A stretch of 64,000 nt of DNA from Labrenzia sp. VG12 (lineage in GTDB: Bacteria > Pseudomonadota > Alphaproteobacteria > Rhizobiales > Stappiaceae). The stretch is from contig NZ_CP022529.1 of assembly GCF_002237595.1 (NCBI RefSeq), forward strand, positions 3,410,001 to 3,474,000, given 5' to 3'. This document shows positions 16,880 to 25,710 of this stretch, in pieces (within the stretch, counting starts at the first letter, position 1; every line of letters begins with the position of its first letter). Under the pieces are notes generated by a model. It was not told the DNA's origin, did no database searches, and saw nothing but the letters and a program-made list of their open reading frames with translations. The translations under genes were made by a program, and so were the position numbers.

Positions 16880-18619
16880 TTAGCCGGCTTGCCAGGCGGC
16901 AATCGCCTTTTCCACGGCATCTGCACCAGCCGACCCTTTTTCCAGGGTGAGGATCCCGCGTTTGCCGTTTTCATACAGCATCGGAATGTCGATCCAGCCG
17001 CGCTCGCGCAGAAGTGCGAGGTTGCGTTGCTGTTCGTTCGGCAGACTGGACAGGGCGATCCAGAAGAAACCCGGAGACACCTTGACCGACGCACCGATCA
17101 ACGCGTCGCCTCGGGCTTCCTCGGTCGGCTTCATGACAAGACCCGGGACGTTGACCACGTCACCAGAAGCAAAGCTTTCCGGAAACTCGTATTTGATCTC
17201 GACCAGGTGGCTGGCTGGCAGCGACGTGTCGTCATTCGGCTTGATGCGAATGTCGACCTTGATATCCCGTTCCGGAATTTCGATTTCCGCGCTGAGAACG
17301 GCCTGCGACTGACCGTCGAGATTGGTCTCTTCGTCCAGCGTCCAGACAACTGCGCCCTGGGCAGCCGTTCCGGCACCACCGGAATCCTCCCCTTCTTCAT
17401 AGAGGATGGACCGTTGCGCACCACCTTCCGAAGTTGCCGGCGGGGTCGTTTCTTCCGGTGAGATCGCCGCAATACTGTCGCCAGGCGCGGCAAGGGCCGG
17501 TTGTTCTGCAATGGCAGGTACGGACGGTTCAGCTACGGGCGCCGGCTCCTCTCCGGGAGTGCTTGCAATCGCAGGCTGCTCCGGAGCGACCGGTGCAGGG
17601 TCGGGCGTGATGAGGGTCGTCGTCACGGTTCGGGCGTCGGGCGCAACCACATCACCGTTGCCGTCATCAAGCAGCCGGTCCGTGTTCTTGGACGAATCGG
17701 AGGCTGGCGTTTCGGCAGGTGCGGCAGGCTCCGGAGCGGCCGGTGTGGGTTCCGGTGCCGTCGCCGTCTGCGTATCTGAAGGCTGCAGCACCGATGTGCT
17801 GTCTGGCGTCTGGTTGTCCGCCGGCAGCAGGAAATAGGCCCCGACGCCGGCCAGGATCACCACCAGCACGAGCGCTGCGGCGATCGGCACGATCTTGCCA
17901 CCTGACGAGCCGCTCTTCAGCGCATCCGAAGCGCTCGGTCGGGCACGCCGGCCGCGGCCGGCTTTCGCGGCCGGTTTTTCTGCAGCCTTGTCTGATCCAG
18001 GCTCCGGCTTTGGGTCCGGGGTGATGTCTGCTTGCTGCGCCGGCTCGAACAGGCCCTCATCCGGCTCCGGCTGGCTTTCAAACGCAGGCTCCTGACGAAC
18101 AGGCGCTGCGTCCGCCGCAAGATTGTCGTCCTGAGGCGCAACAGCGTCCCGGGCGCTTTGTGTTGCCTGGCTGGCGGCCGCGCCGAGCGTCTCGGCCTCG
18201 GCCAGCGTTTCCTTCAGCGGAGACGGCGTCTCCGGTTCGACAGGGGCAGCGACAGGTTCTTCGGCCGGCTGCGACGTAGCATTGTCGGCCTGCGGCTCGG
18301 AGGTCGGCTCATCGACGACTGCGGGAGGTTCCACGACGGGTGCTGCCGGCTGTGGTGTCTCCGCAGGTGGTGTCGCCTTGACAGGCGGTGCACCAAGGCC
18401 AAGGCTTTCGCGTGCTGCTTCCGCCTCTACCTTGCGAATGGCTTCTTCCAGGCGCAGCTGCTCTGCGGTGATTTCGGACGGTGCGAGGGGAGGTTCGTAG
18501 GCTTTCAGCTGGTTGACAATGGCGTTGCGTGCGCGGCTGTAGACACTTCGGCGCGCAGCACCATTGTTTTCAGGCAAAGACGCGATCGTTTTCTTCAGAA
18601 TTGAATAGTAATCAGCCAT
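16880..18619 (-). CDS. Single-span membrane protein with long Pro/Ala/Glu linkers (unknown function)
   Basis: I do not recognise the function. The 579-residue protein has a conserved-looking N-terminal cytoplasmic helix bundle (MADYYSILKKTIASLP, then SRARNAIVNQLKAYEPPL, about 1-75). A long Pro/Ala/Glu-rich stretch follows (to about 225), with a basic patch (AGRGRRARPSASDALKS), one transmembrane helix (about 235-258), a second Pro/Ala/Thr-rich stretch (about 260-410), and a C-terminal folded domain with alternating strands (about 420-579, including IEIPERDIKVDIRIKPND). Start chosen at 18619 because the longer frame lacks a family-like N-terminus. It lies upstream of no obvious partner; purA is 256 bp away on the same strand. 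Confidence 0.78.
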   Translation of the reverse strand: MADYYSILKKTIASLPENNGAARRSVYSRARNAIVNQLKAYEPPLAPSEITAEQLRLEEAIRKVEAEAARESLGLGAPPVKATPPAETPQPAAPVVEPPAVVDEPTSEPQADNATSQPAEEPVAAPVEPETPSPLKETLAEAETLGAAASQATQSARDAVAPQDDNLAADAAPVRQEPAFESQPEPDEGLFEPAQQADITPDPKPEPGSDKAAEKPAAKAGRGRRARPSASDALKSGSSGGKIVPIAAALVLVVILAGVGAYFLLPADNQTPDSTSVLQPSDTQTATAPEPTPAAPEPAAPAETPASDSSKNTDRLLDDGNGDVVAPDARTVTTTLITPDPAPVAPEQPAIASTPGEEPAPVAEPSVPAIAEQPALAAPGDSIAAISPEETTPPATSEGGAQRSILYEEGEDSGGAGTAAQGAVVWTLDEETNLDGQSQAVLSAEIEIPERDIKVDIRIKPNDDTSLPASHLVEIKYEFPESFASGDVVNVPGLVMKPTEEARGDALIGASVKVSPGFFWIALSSLPNEQQRNLALLRERGWIDIPMLYENGKRGILTLEKGSAGADAVEKAIAAWQAG

Positions 18620-18875
18620 CTTCCTGCCTACCGGCCGACTGTAAGGAACTGGTCCACGGCCTGAGAATTCCATTCGGTCTCAGGCTTATATCAAGTTTTG
18701 GATAGACGGTGCGAATTCTTCGGGGCGTTTGCACCGGCAATCGTCCTTACAGCACTCCTTCCTACTAAACATGGTCAGGCGAACCTCAAGCGGTCCGCCG
18801 ATGGGGGACGTGCGCCGCAGTGATTCGCGACGCACAGCCGTATTTCTTAATATTGGCCTTTAAAAGACAAATATC

Positions 18876-20168
18876 TCAATCCTGGAAGGGATTCTGCACA
18901 AGAATTGTGTCGTCCCGTTCCGGGCTGGTCGACAGCAGGGCAACCGGTGCGCCGATCAGTTCTTCAACGTGGCGCACATATTTGATCGCCTGTGCTGGCA
19001 GTTCCGCCCAGGTGCGCGCACCTTCCGTCGATTCCTTCCAGCCCGGCAGACTCTCATAGATCGGCTTGACCCGCTCCTGCGCGCCCTGGGACGCCGGCAG
19101 ATAATCGATCTTCTCTCCGTCCAGCTCATAGCCGATACAGATCTTGATCTCGTCGAGGCCATCCAGAACGTCGAGTTTCGTCAGGGCAATACCGTTGATG
19201 CCGGAGGTGCAGACCGTCTGGCGCACCAGCACCGCATCAAACCAGCCGCAGCGGCGGCGGCGTCCGGTGACCGTCCCGAATTCGTGGCCACGCGTGCCGA
19301 GGAACTCACCGACCTCGTTCTCCTGTTCGGTGGGGAACGGACCTTCGCCGACACGCGTGGTGTAAGCCTTGGTGATGCCCAGGACATAATCGACGGAGCC
19401 CGGCCCAAGGCCGCAGCCCGTGGCAGCCTGCCCAGCCACTGTGTTGGAGGAGGTCACGAACGGATAGGTGCCGTGGTCGATGTCCAGAAGCGCGCCCTGA
19501 GCGCCTTCAAACAGGATCCGCTTGCCCTGGCGGCGCAGATCGTCGAGCAGATACCAGACCTTGTCCATGTAAGGCAGGACCTTGTCGGCGACGCTTGCCA
19601 GTTCGTCATAGATTGCCTGGGCCGAAATCTCTTCCTGGCCTAGACCGCGCCGCAGGGCATTGTGGTGGGTCAGCAGCCGGTCGATCTTGGCCGGCAGGGT
19701 GGTCAGGTTCTTCAGGTCCATCAGACGAATGGCACGACGACCGACCTTGTCTTCGTAAGCCGGACCGATGCCGCGCTTGGTGGTGCCGATGCGTGTCCCG
19801 GTGTTGGAGTTTTCACGCAGTGCATCCAGTTCGCGGTGCAGGGACAGGATCAGCGTCGCATTTTCGGCAACCCGAAGCGTCTCCGGCGTGACCACAACCC
19901 CCTGGCCGCCGAGGCGCTCGACTTCTTCGGCCAGCGCGTGCGGGTCCAGCACCACACCATTACCGATCACGGAGAGCTTGCCTTCACGGGCCACACCCGA
20001 CGGCAGGAGGGACAGCTTGTAGCTGACACCGTCAATCACAAGCGTATGGCCGGCATTGTGTCCGCCCTGGAACCTTACGATGACATCGGCTTGTTCCGAC
20101 AACCAGTCGACAATCTTGCCTTTGCCTTCGTCCCCCCACTGCGAACCGACAACAACCACATTCGCCAT
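18876..20168 (-). CDS. purA: Adenylosuccinate synthetase PurA
   Basis: PurA joins IMP and aspartate using GTP, the first committed step to AMP. The 430-residue protein has all hallmark segments: GSQWGDEGKGKIVDWLSE at the N-terminus (residues 8-25, with the catalytic Asp and the P-loop-like GDEGKGK), FQGGHNAGHT (34-43), GIGPAYEDKVGRRAIR, EGAQGALLDIDHGTYPFVTSSN, and the guanine-binding TKLDVLDGL near 330. Length is normal. Two strong hairpins lie in the 90 bases before the start codon. No operon partner is visible. Confidence 0.98.
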   Translation of the reverse strand: MANVVVVGSQWGDEGKGKIVDWLSEQADVIVRFQGGHNAGHTLVIDGVSYKLSLLPSGVAREGKLSVIGNGVVLDPHALAEEVERLGGQGVVVTPETLRVAENATLILSLHRELDALRENSNTGTRIGTTKRGIGPAYEDKVGRRAIRLMDLKNLTTLPAKIDRLLTHHNALRRGLGQEEISAQAIYDELASVADKVLPYMDKVWYLLDDLRRQGKRILFEGAQGALLDIDHGTYPFVTSSNTVAGQAATGCGLGPGSVDYVLGITKAYTTRVGEGPFPTEQENEVGEFLGTRGHEFGTVTGRRRRCGWFDAVLVRQTVCTSGINGIALTKLDVLDGLDEIKICIGYELDGEKIDYLPASQGAQERVKPIYESLPGWKESTEGARTWAELPAQAIKYVRHVEELIGAPVALLSTSPERDDTILVQNPFQD

Positions 20169-20197
20169 CTAGACTTTGCTCTCCTGCAGCAACTTTT

Positions 20198-20254
20198 GCA
20201 CCCCGGCATGCATCCGGGTGCCAACACGACAAGCCCCGGCAACCGGACCGGGGC
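20198..20254 (-). promoter_or_regulatory. Two tandem hairpins in the purA leader
   Basis: GCACCCCGG/CCGGGTGC around ATGC (20198-20221) and GCCCCGG/CCGGGGC (20233-20239 with 20248-20254) form two adjacent GC-rich stems ending 30 bases before the purA ATG. Neither is followed by a T run, so they are not plain terminators. A role in purA control is only a suggestion. Confidence 0.35.
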
Positions 20255-20381
20255 AAACGGCGCGGACTATAGACAGGTTTCCACCCGCAGGCGAGTCTCT
20301 GCGTCGATTTATTACACCTGCCGGAAAGGATTTTCCGGATGCTTGCTGAAACCTGCAGACACCCCAGGCCGAACACTTGTT

Positions 20382-21686
20382 CTAATCGGTTGATTTGCCG
20401 GATTTTTCCTCGGCGCTTTCTGTCAAATCCTGGCCGTCATCTGACCGGTCGCCACCGGCAAGCCTGAAGATCATCGGCGAGGTGCGCAGGAGCCAGACAA
20501 AGCGGCGGCGCTGACTGGCCGGCACCGCCCCCCGGCGCGACATGCGCAGCGCAATGAACAGCACGAGAGCCAGATGCAGACTGGCCGTATAGATGAAGAA
20601 AGCCGCCGGTCCGAAGGCCCCCATTAAAAGGGATGCAATAAACGGCCCGATCATGGCGCCACATCCAAAGGACAGGGTCAGCCCGGCCGCGACATCGACG
20701 AATTGTCCGGGAGCTGCATGATCATTGGCATGGGCGGCCGACAGGGAATAAAGCGGCAGGGCAAATCCACCGAACAGGAAAACGCCCAGAAACAGCGTGG
20801 TTTCGCTGATGGCCTGTGCGATCAACAGACATGACAGCCCTGCCGCAACCGTGAAGGCAATCAGGACCAGACGCCGGTCGACCCGATCCGACATCCACCC
20901 CGCCGGGTACTGAAAGAGCGCGCCCGCCAACACCCAGAAAGCAATGAAAGCGGCAACCGTTTCCAGATCCAGGCCGATGGATTCGGCATAGACCGGTCCC
21001 ACCATGCGGAATGCCCCGTTTGTCAGCCCGATGGTGAAGATGCCGACAATGGCGACCGGCGACACGCGCCAGAGCATCAGGGGATTGACCAGCCGGGCCG
21101 GCGGTGCGGGCGGGTTGCCTTCGCTGGCGAGCGAAATCGGCACCAGTGCCAGGCAATACAGGATGGCGAGCACGATCAGGATGTCGGTGCCGGTCGCTCC
21201 GAACACCGGCAGCAGAAACTGTCCTCCCATCACGGCGGACATGTCGACAATCCGGTAAACGGAAAGAATCCGGCCGCGGGACGCGTTGGAGGCAATCGCA
21301 TTCAGCCAGCTCTCCAGCACCATCGCCGTGCCGCAAAAGGCGGCACCGCTGACGAGCCGCGCGCCCATCCACAGCCACCCGGTCGGCAGGAAGGCAATCG
21401 CTAGAATGGAGATTGCGCTGACGGAAGCCAGTGCCGCGAAAACCCGGATATGGCCAGCCCGGGCGATCAGAAACGGTGTCAGCAGTACACCGAAAATCAG
21501 ACCGGCGAAATAGAGTGAGCCGAGCAGACCGATGCTGGAATCGGGCAGACCTTCCGCACGCGCCCTGACGGCAATCATGGTCATGGCAAGACCGTTGGCG
21601 CCAAGCAGACAGGCTGCGCCGGCCAGCAGCGGCGAGATGCGCCCCGTCAGCGAACGCTGCGCAACAGGTGATGTGGGCTGTGCCAT
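20382..21686 (-). CDS. Major facilitator superfamily transporter
   Basis: A 434-residue MFS permease with twelve predicted helices, the loop 2-3 motif reduced to FLIARAGHIRVFAAL, and the loop 8-9 counterpart WMSDRVDRRLVLI. It resembles the YcaD/sugar-efflux-like group of small MFS exporters, but the substrate is unknown. The ATG at 21686 was chosen since upstream in-frame residues are low in hydrophobicity and overlap the divergent gene's promoter. The C-terminal tail (about 400-434) is polar and acidic. It is divergent from an EamA-type exporter, with 101 bp between the two start codons. Confidence 0.88.
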   Translation of the reverse strand: MAQPTSPVAQRSLTGRISPLLAGAACLLGANGLAMTMIAVRARAEGLPDSSIGLLGSLYFAGLIFGVLLTPFLIARAGHIRVFAALASVSAISILAIAFLPTGWLWMGARLVSGAAFCGTAMVLESWLNAIASNASRGRILSVYRIVDMSAVMGGQFLLPVFGATGTDILIVLAILYCLALVPISLASEGNPPAPPARLVNPLMLWRVSPVAIVGIFTIGLTNGAFRMVGPVYAESIGLDLETVAAFIAFWVLAGALFQYPAGWMSDRVDRRLVLIAFTVAAGLSCLLIAQAISETTLFLGVFLFGGFALPLYSLSAAHANDHAAPGQFVDVAAGLTLSFGCGAMIGPFIASLLMGAFGPAAFFIYTASLHLALVLFIALRMSRRGAVPASQRRRFVWLLRTSPMIFRLAGGDRSDDGQDLTESAEEKSGKSTD

Positions 21687-21787
21687 AGGACTTCTTCTTG
21701 TGGTGTGCGGCTGCTCGGTTTCGGGTGTCAGGCGGAGCGGCCCCGTGATAGGCGATACCATCGTTCCCGCATTCAACGAGAAAATCA

Positions 21788-22684
21788 ATGTCGCTGCGAA
21801 ACTGGATCCTGCTTGTTGTTCTTGGTGCCATCTGGGGCGGGGCATTTCTGTTTGCCAAGGTCGCCGTTGCCGAGATCCCGCCATTCGTGTTGGTTTTCCT
21901 GCGGGTTTTCATTGCCTGCACGACGCTGATGATCGTTCTCTGGCATCAGGGACTGCTGGATCATCTTGAGTGGCGGCTGGCCGGACCGTTCCTTGTCATG
22001 GGTCTGCTGAACAACGCGGTCCCCTTCTCGCTGCTGTTTCTCGGCCAGACTGTCATCGGCGCAGGTCTGGCGTCCATCCTGAACGCCACCACTCCGATTT
22101 TCACCGTTGTTGTTGCGGGTCTTCTTGTTCGCCAGGAAAGCCTGGACATGCACAAGATTGCCGGCGTTCTGCTTGGTGTGGCCGGCGTTGCCGTGATGCT
22201 GTCGAGCAGTCTTTCCGGGCTGGCGACGGACCCGCTCTGGGCCCAGCTCTGCTGCCTGGACGCAGCGATTTCCTATGCCTGTGCCGCGACCTTCGCCAGG
22301 CGCTTCAGAACTCTGCCGACCCAGGTCGCCGCCACGGGACAGCTCCTCGGCTCAAGTCTGATCATGCTGCCTGTAGCCCTCTTTACAGCATCCGACTGGT
22401 CACCCTTTGACACCAGCCTGGTCGCCTGGAGCAATGTGATCGCGCTCGGGATCCTGGCAACCGCGCTTGCCTATCTGATCTACTTCCGGCTCCTCAGCGA
22501 CGCCGGCGCCACCAATGCGTCGCTGGTCACGCTGCTGGTGCCGGCAAGCGCGCTCTTTTTCGGCTGGCTGATTCTCGGCGAAAATCTCAGTCCGCTGCAG
22601 CTTGCCGGGTTCGGTGTGTTGCTGGCGGGCCTTGTCGTGCTCGACGGCCGCCTGTTCAAACGGAAAGTAACGGAAACGGCATGA
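21788..22684 (+). CDS. EamA/DMT-superfamily transporter (RhaT/YdcZ-like)
   Basis: A 298-residue permease with ten predicted helices in two EamA repeats (about 1-140 and 150-290). Typical features are AIWGGAFLFAKVAVAEIPPF at the N-terminus and, near the end of repeat two, ASLVTLLVPASALFFGWLILGE. Members export amino acids, nucleobases or other metabolites; the substrate here is not known. It is divergent from the MFS gene and convergent with serA. A GC hairpin at 22688-22714 lies between the converging stops but without a T run. Confidence 0.9.
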   Translation: MSLRNWILLVVLGAIWGGAFLFAKVAVAEIPPFVLVFLRVFIACTTLMIVLWHQGLLDHLEWRLAGPFLVMGLLNNAVPFSLLFLGQTVIGAGLASILNATTPIFTVVVAGLLVRQESLDMHKIAGVLLGVAGVAVMLSSSLSGLATDPLWAQLCCLDAAISYACAATFARRFRTLPTQVAATGQLLGSSLIMLPVALFTASDWSPFDTSLVAWSNVIALGILATALAYLIYFRLLSDAGATNASLVTLLVPASALFFGWLILGENLSPLQLAGFGVLLAGLVVLDGRLFKRKVTETA

Positions 22685-22729
22685 GCAAACCCCGGCGGCA
22701 GTGAGCCGCCGCCGGGAAGTCTCATGACC

Positions 22730-24316
22730 CTAGAACGTCAGGGCCTTGACCTGCTTGACGTGGGACACTGTTTCCAGCCGCGTCATGATCTCCTGCGACA
22801 CGGCCCCATCCACTTCCACTAGACAGATCGCGTCATCGCCTGGCGCCAGCCGTCCGAGGTGGAACGTGGCGATGTTGACGCCGTTGTTGCCGAGTTCCAT
22901 GCCCAGATGACCGATGAAGCCGGGCTTGTCCTCATTGGTGATGTAGAGCATGTGAGACCCGAGTTCGGCCTCCATGTTGATGCCCTTCACCTGGATGATG
23001 CGCGGCTTGCCATCGGCAAAGACGGTTCCAGCAACAGAGCGCTCCTGGCGTTCCGTCATCACCGTCAGGCGGATATAGGTTTCATAAGCGCCCTGCTTCT
23101 CCCGACGGATTTCCTCGATCTTCATGCCCCGTTCCTTTGCAAGGATCGGCGCGGAGACCATGTTCACGGTTTGCAAAAGGGGCGTCAGCAGACCGGTGAG
23201 CGCAGCCGCCGTCAGGGCCTGGACATTCATTTCGGCAACGGCACCGGCATATTCCAGTCGGACCCCTTCAATGCCTGTTTCGGTCAGCTGACCCGCAAAC
23301 GATCCAAGCTGTTCGGCAAGGCGCACGAACGGCGCAAGCTTGGGCGCTTCCTCGGCAGTGATCGACGGCATGTTGAGCGCATTGCGGACCGCTCCGTCGA
23401 GCAGGTAGTCGCACATCTGTTCGGCGACCTGAAGCGCGACATTTTCCTGGGCTTCCGCGGTCGAGGCGCCGAGATGCGGGGTCGAGACGAAGTTCGGAGC
23501 CCCGAAGAGCACGTTGTCCTTCGCCGGTTCCTCGACAAAGACGTCGAAAGCCGCTCCGGCCAGTTTGCCTTCCTCCAGGGCTGCCCGTACAGCCGCCTCG
23601 TCGGCAAGGCCGCCGCGCGCGCAGTTGATCAGGTAGACGCCCTTGCGCATCTTGGCAATCGAATCCGCATTGATGATGTTGCGGGTCTTGTCGGTCAGCG
23701 GCGTGTGCAGCGTGATGAAGTCAGACCGGCTGAAGAGCCCGTCCAGCTCGACCTTTTCGACACCGAGCGCCACAGCCCGTTCCGGGGTCAGGAACGGATC
23801 ATAGGCAATCACCTTCATCCTGAGGCCGATGGCGCGGTCGGCAACAATGGAGCCGATGTTGCCGCAGCCGACCAGACCCAGCGTCTTGCCAGTCAGTTCC
23901 CGGCCCATGAACCGGGATTTCTCCCATTTGCCGGCCTGGGTCGAGGCATCTGCCGCCGGGATCTGGCGGGCGGCCGCCATCATCATAGAGATTGCATGTT
24001 CGGCCGTCGTGATGGCATTGCCGAAAGGCGTGTTCATCACGATGATGCCGCGCGCGGTTGCCTTCGGAATATCGACATTGTCGACCCCGATGCCAGCCCG
24101 GCCGATGACCTTGAGATTGTCGGCGGCCGCAATCACCTTCTCGGTGACCTTGGTGGCCGAGCGAATGGCCAGACCATCATACTGGCCGATGATTTCCAGC
24201 AGCTTTTCCTTGTCCTTGCCGACATCCGGCAGGAAATCCACATCAACGCCGCGGTCCTTGAAGATCTGGACGGCCGCATCCGACAACTTGTCTGAAATCA
24301 GTACCTTGGGTGCCAT
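22730..24316 (-). CDS. serA: D-3-phosphoglycerate dehydrogenase SerA
   Basis: SerA oxidises 3-phosphoglycerate to 3-phosphohydroxypyruvate, the first step of serine synthesis. The 528-residue protein is the long type with substrate/NAD domains, the intervening domain and a C-terminal ACT domain (about 455-528, HLGMELGNNGVNIATFHLGR). The NAD site is GLVGCGNIGSIVADRA near 147-162; catalytic Arg, Glu and His lie in INCARGGLADE, VEEPAK and STPHLGAST. The ACT domain implies possible feedback by serine, though alphaproteobacterial enzymes vary. It is 77 bp downstream of serC, probably co-transcribed. Confidence 0.97.
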   Translation of the reverse strand: MAPKVLISDKLSDAAVQIFKDRGVDVDFLPDVGKDKEKLLEIIGQYDGLAIRSATKVTEKVIAAADNLKVIGRAGIGVDNVDIPKATARGIIVMNTPFGNAITTAEHAISMMMAAARQIPAADASTQAGKWEKSRFMGRELTGKTLGLVGCGNIGSIVADRAIGLRMKVIAYDPFLTPERAVALGVEKVELDGLFSRSDFITLHTPLTDKTRNIINADSIAKMRKGVYLINCARGGLADEAAVRAALEEGKLAGAAFDVFVEEPAKDNVLFGAPNFVSTPHLGASTAEAQENVALQVAEQMCDYLLDGAVRNALNMPSITAEEAPKLAPFVRLAEQLGSFAGQLTETGIEGVRLEYAGAVAEMNVQALTAAALTGLLTPLLQTVNMVSAPILAKERGMKIEEIRREKQGAYETYIRLTVMTERQERSVAGTVFADGKPRIIQVKGINMEAELGSHMLYITNEDKPGFIGHLGMELGNNGVNIATFHLGRLAPGDDAICLVEVDGAVSQEIMTRLETVSHVKQVKALTF

Positions 24317-24393
24317 GAAAGCATCTCCCTTTATACGAAGAACGCTCCGGGCAGCAGGCCGCCCGGAAGAAGAATCCTGTTTGGGGAAGTGTC

Positions 24394-25572
24394 TCAGGCA
24401 GCCTGAGGCAGTTTCGCTTTTTCGCTCTGGAACGCCCAGTCCAGCCAGGCTGTCAGGGCTGCGAGATCCGAAGCTTCAATGGTTGCCCCTGCCCAGATCC
24501 GAAGACCGGACGGAGCGTCCCGATAGGCGCCGATGTCATAGGCGACGCCTTCGGCATCAAGCGCACTGACCATGCCTTTCGCGAACGCCGCCTGGTCGTC
24601 GGCCGACAGCGTCCGGACGCCCGCATCCGTTACCTTCAGGCAGACGGACGTGTTCGACATGGTGTTCGGGTCGACAGCCAGGAAATCCACCCAGTCGGTT
24701 CGTTCAACCCAGTCGGACAGCACCTTGAGATTGGCATCCGCTCGACCGCGCAACGCGTCGAGACCGCCAAGTCCGTCGGCCCATTTCAGGGCATCGAGAT
24801 AATCCTCGACGCAGAGCATGGACGGGGTGTTGATGGTCTCGCCGCGGAACACTCCTTCGATCAGCTTGCCACCCTTGGTCAGGCGGAAAATCTTCGGCAG
24901 CGGCCAGCTCGGCGTATAGCTTTCCAGACGCTCGACGGCGCGCGGGCTCAGGATCAGGACACCGTGGGCCGCTTCTCCGCCCAGGACCTTCTGCCAGGAG
25001 AAGGTCACCACGTCGAGCTTGTCGAAATCGAGATCCTGGGCGAACGCGGCGGAGGTTGCATCGCAGATGGTCAGGCCTTCCCGGTCGGCCGGGATCCAGT
25101 CGCCATTCGGCACCCGCACACCCGACGTCGTACCGTTCCAGGTGAAAACCACGTCCCTGGAAAAGTCGACGGCAGCAAGATCCGGCAGTTCGCCATAAGG
25201 CGCTTCCAGAACCCGCGCATCGTCGAGCTTGAGCTGCTTGATCACGTCCGTCACCCAGCCGGAGCCGAAGCTTTCCCAGGCCAGCATGTCAACGCCGCGC
25301 GCGCCCAGCAGGGACCAGAGCGCCATTTCAACGGCACCGGTGTCGGAGGCCGGCACAATGCCGATCCGGTAGTTTTCCGGCACCTGAAGAACCTTGCGGG
25401 TCAGGTCGATGGCTTCGGCCAGTTTGGCCTTGCCCGGTTTGGCGCGGTGGGAGCGGCCCAAAGGTGTACCAGCAAGCTGATCGAGAGACCAGCCGGGGCG
25501 CTTGGAACAGGGACCGGACGAAAAATTGGGATTGGCCGGACGCACGTCCGGCTTTGCGGTAAGCTCAGTCAT
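24394..25572 (-). CDS. serC: Phosphoserine transaminase SerC
   Basis: SerC converts 3-phosphohydroxypyruvate and glutamate to phosphoserine and 2-oxoglutarate, using PLP. The 392-residue product is the alphaproteobacterial/methanogen-like type, starting with PNFSSGPCSKRPGWSL. The PLP-binding Lys lies near residue 193 in TFSWQKVLGGEAAHG. It is followed by serA, giving two consecutive serine enzymes; serB is not in the window. A small structured leader just before the start codon resembles the serC RNA motif (separate entry). Confidence 0.96.
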   Translation of the reverse strand: MTELTAKPDVRPANPNFSSGPCSKRPGWSLDQLAGTPLGRSHRAKPGKAKLAEAIDLTRKVLQVPENYRIGIVPASDTGAVEMALWSLLGARGVDMLAWESFGSGWVTDVIKQLKLDDARVLEAPYGELPDLAAVDFSRDVVFTWNGTTSGVRVPNGDWIPADREGLTICDATSAAFAQDLDFDKLDVVTFSWQKVLGGEAAHGVLILSPRAVERLESYTPSWPLPKIFRLTKGGKLIEGVFRGETINTPSMLCVEDYLDALKWADGLGGLDALRGRADANLKVLSDWVERTDWVDFLAVDPNTMSNTSVCLKVTDAGVRTLSADDQAAFAKGMVSALDAEGVAYDIGAYRDAPSGLRIWAGATIEASDLAALTAWLDWAFQSEKAKLPQAA

Positions 25573-25640
25573 ATCTGTCTACCCTCGCAGATAGTAGCCC
25601 CTCGTTGGGGAGGGGTGGCCCACCTATGGGGATAGCTCAA
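25573..25640 (-). ncRNA. Candidate serC-motif RNA in the serC leader
   Basis: On the minus strand the 65 bases before serC contain CCCCTC-CCCAAC-GAGGGG, a six-pair hairpin, followed at once by CTACTATCTG and GTAGACAGAT, in which ATCTG/CAGAT (loop of ten) or CTAC/GTAG can pair. The second stem abuts the start codon. Rfam describes a serC motif at this position in alphaproteobacteria. The assignment is from memory of its location and general shape, not from a covariance search. Confidence 0.5.
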
Positions 25641-25710
25641 CACCCGCCATTACGCAAGGAAATCGGACCAGCGCGCCCGGAAAGATGCGAAGAGAACTGC
25701 TATTCGGCCC

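Noticed and set aside
22859..24295. 478-codon plus-strand ORF opposite serA
   Set aside because: Antisense shadow of serA, whose motifs are complete on the other strand.
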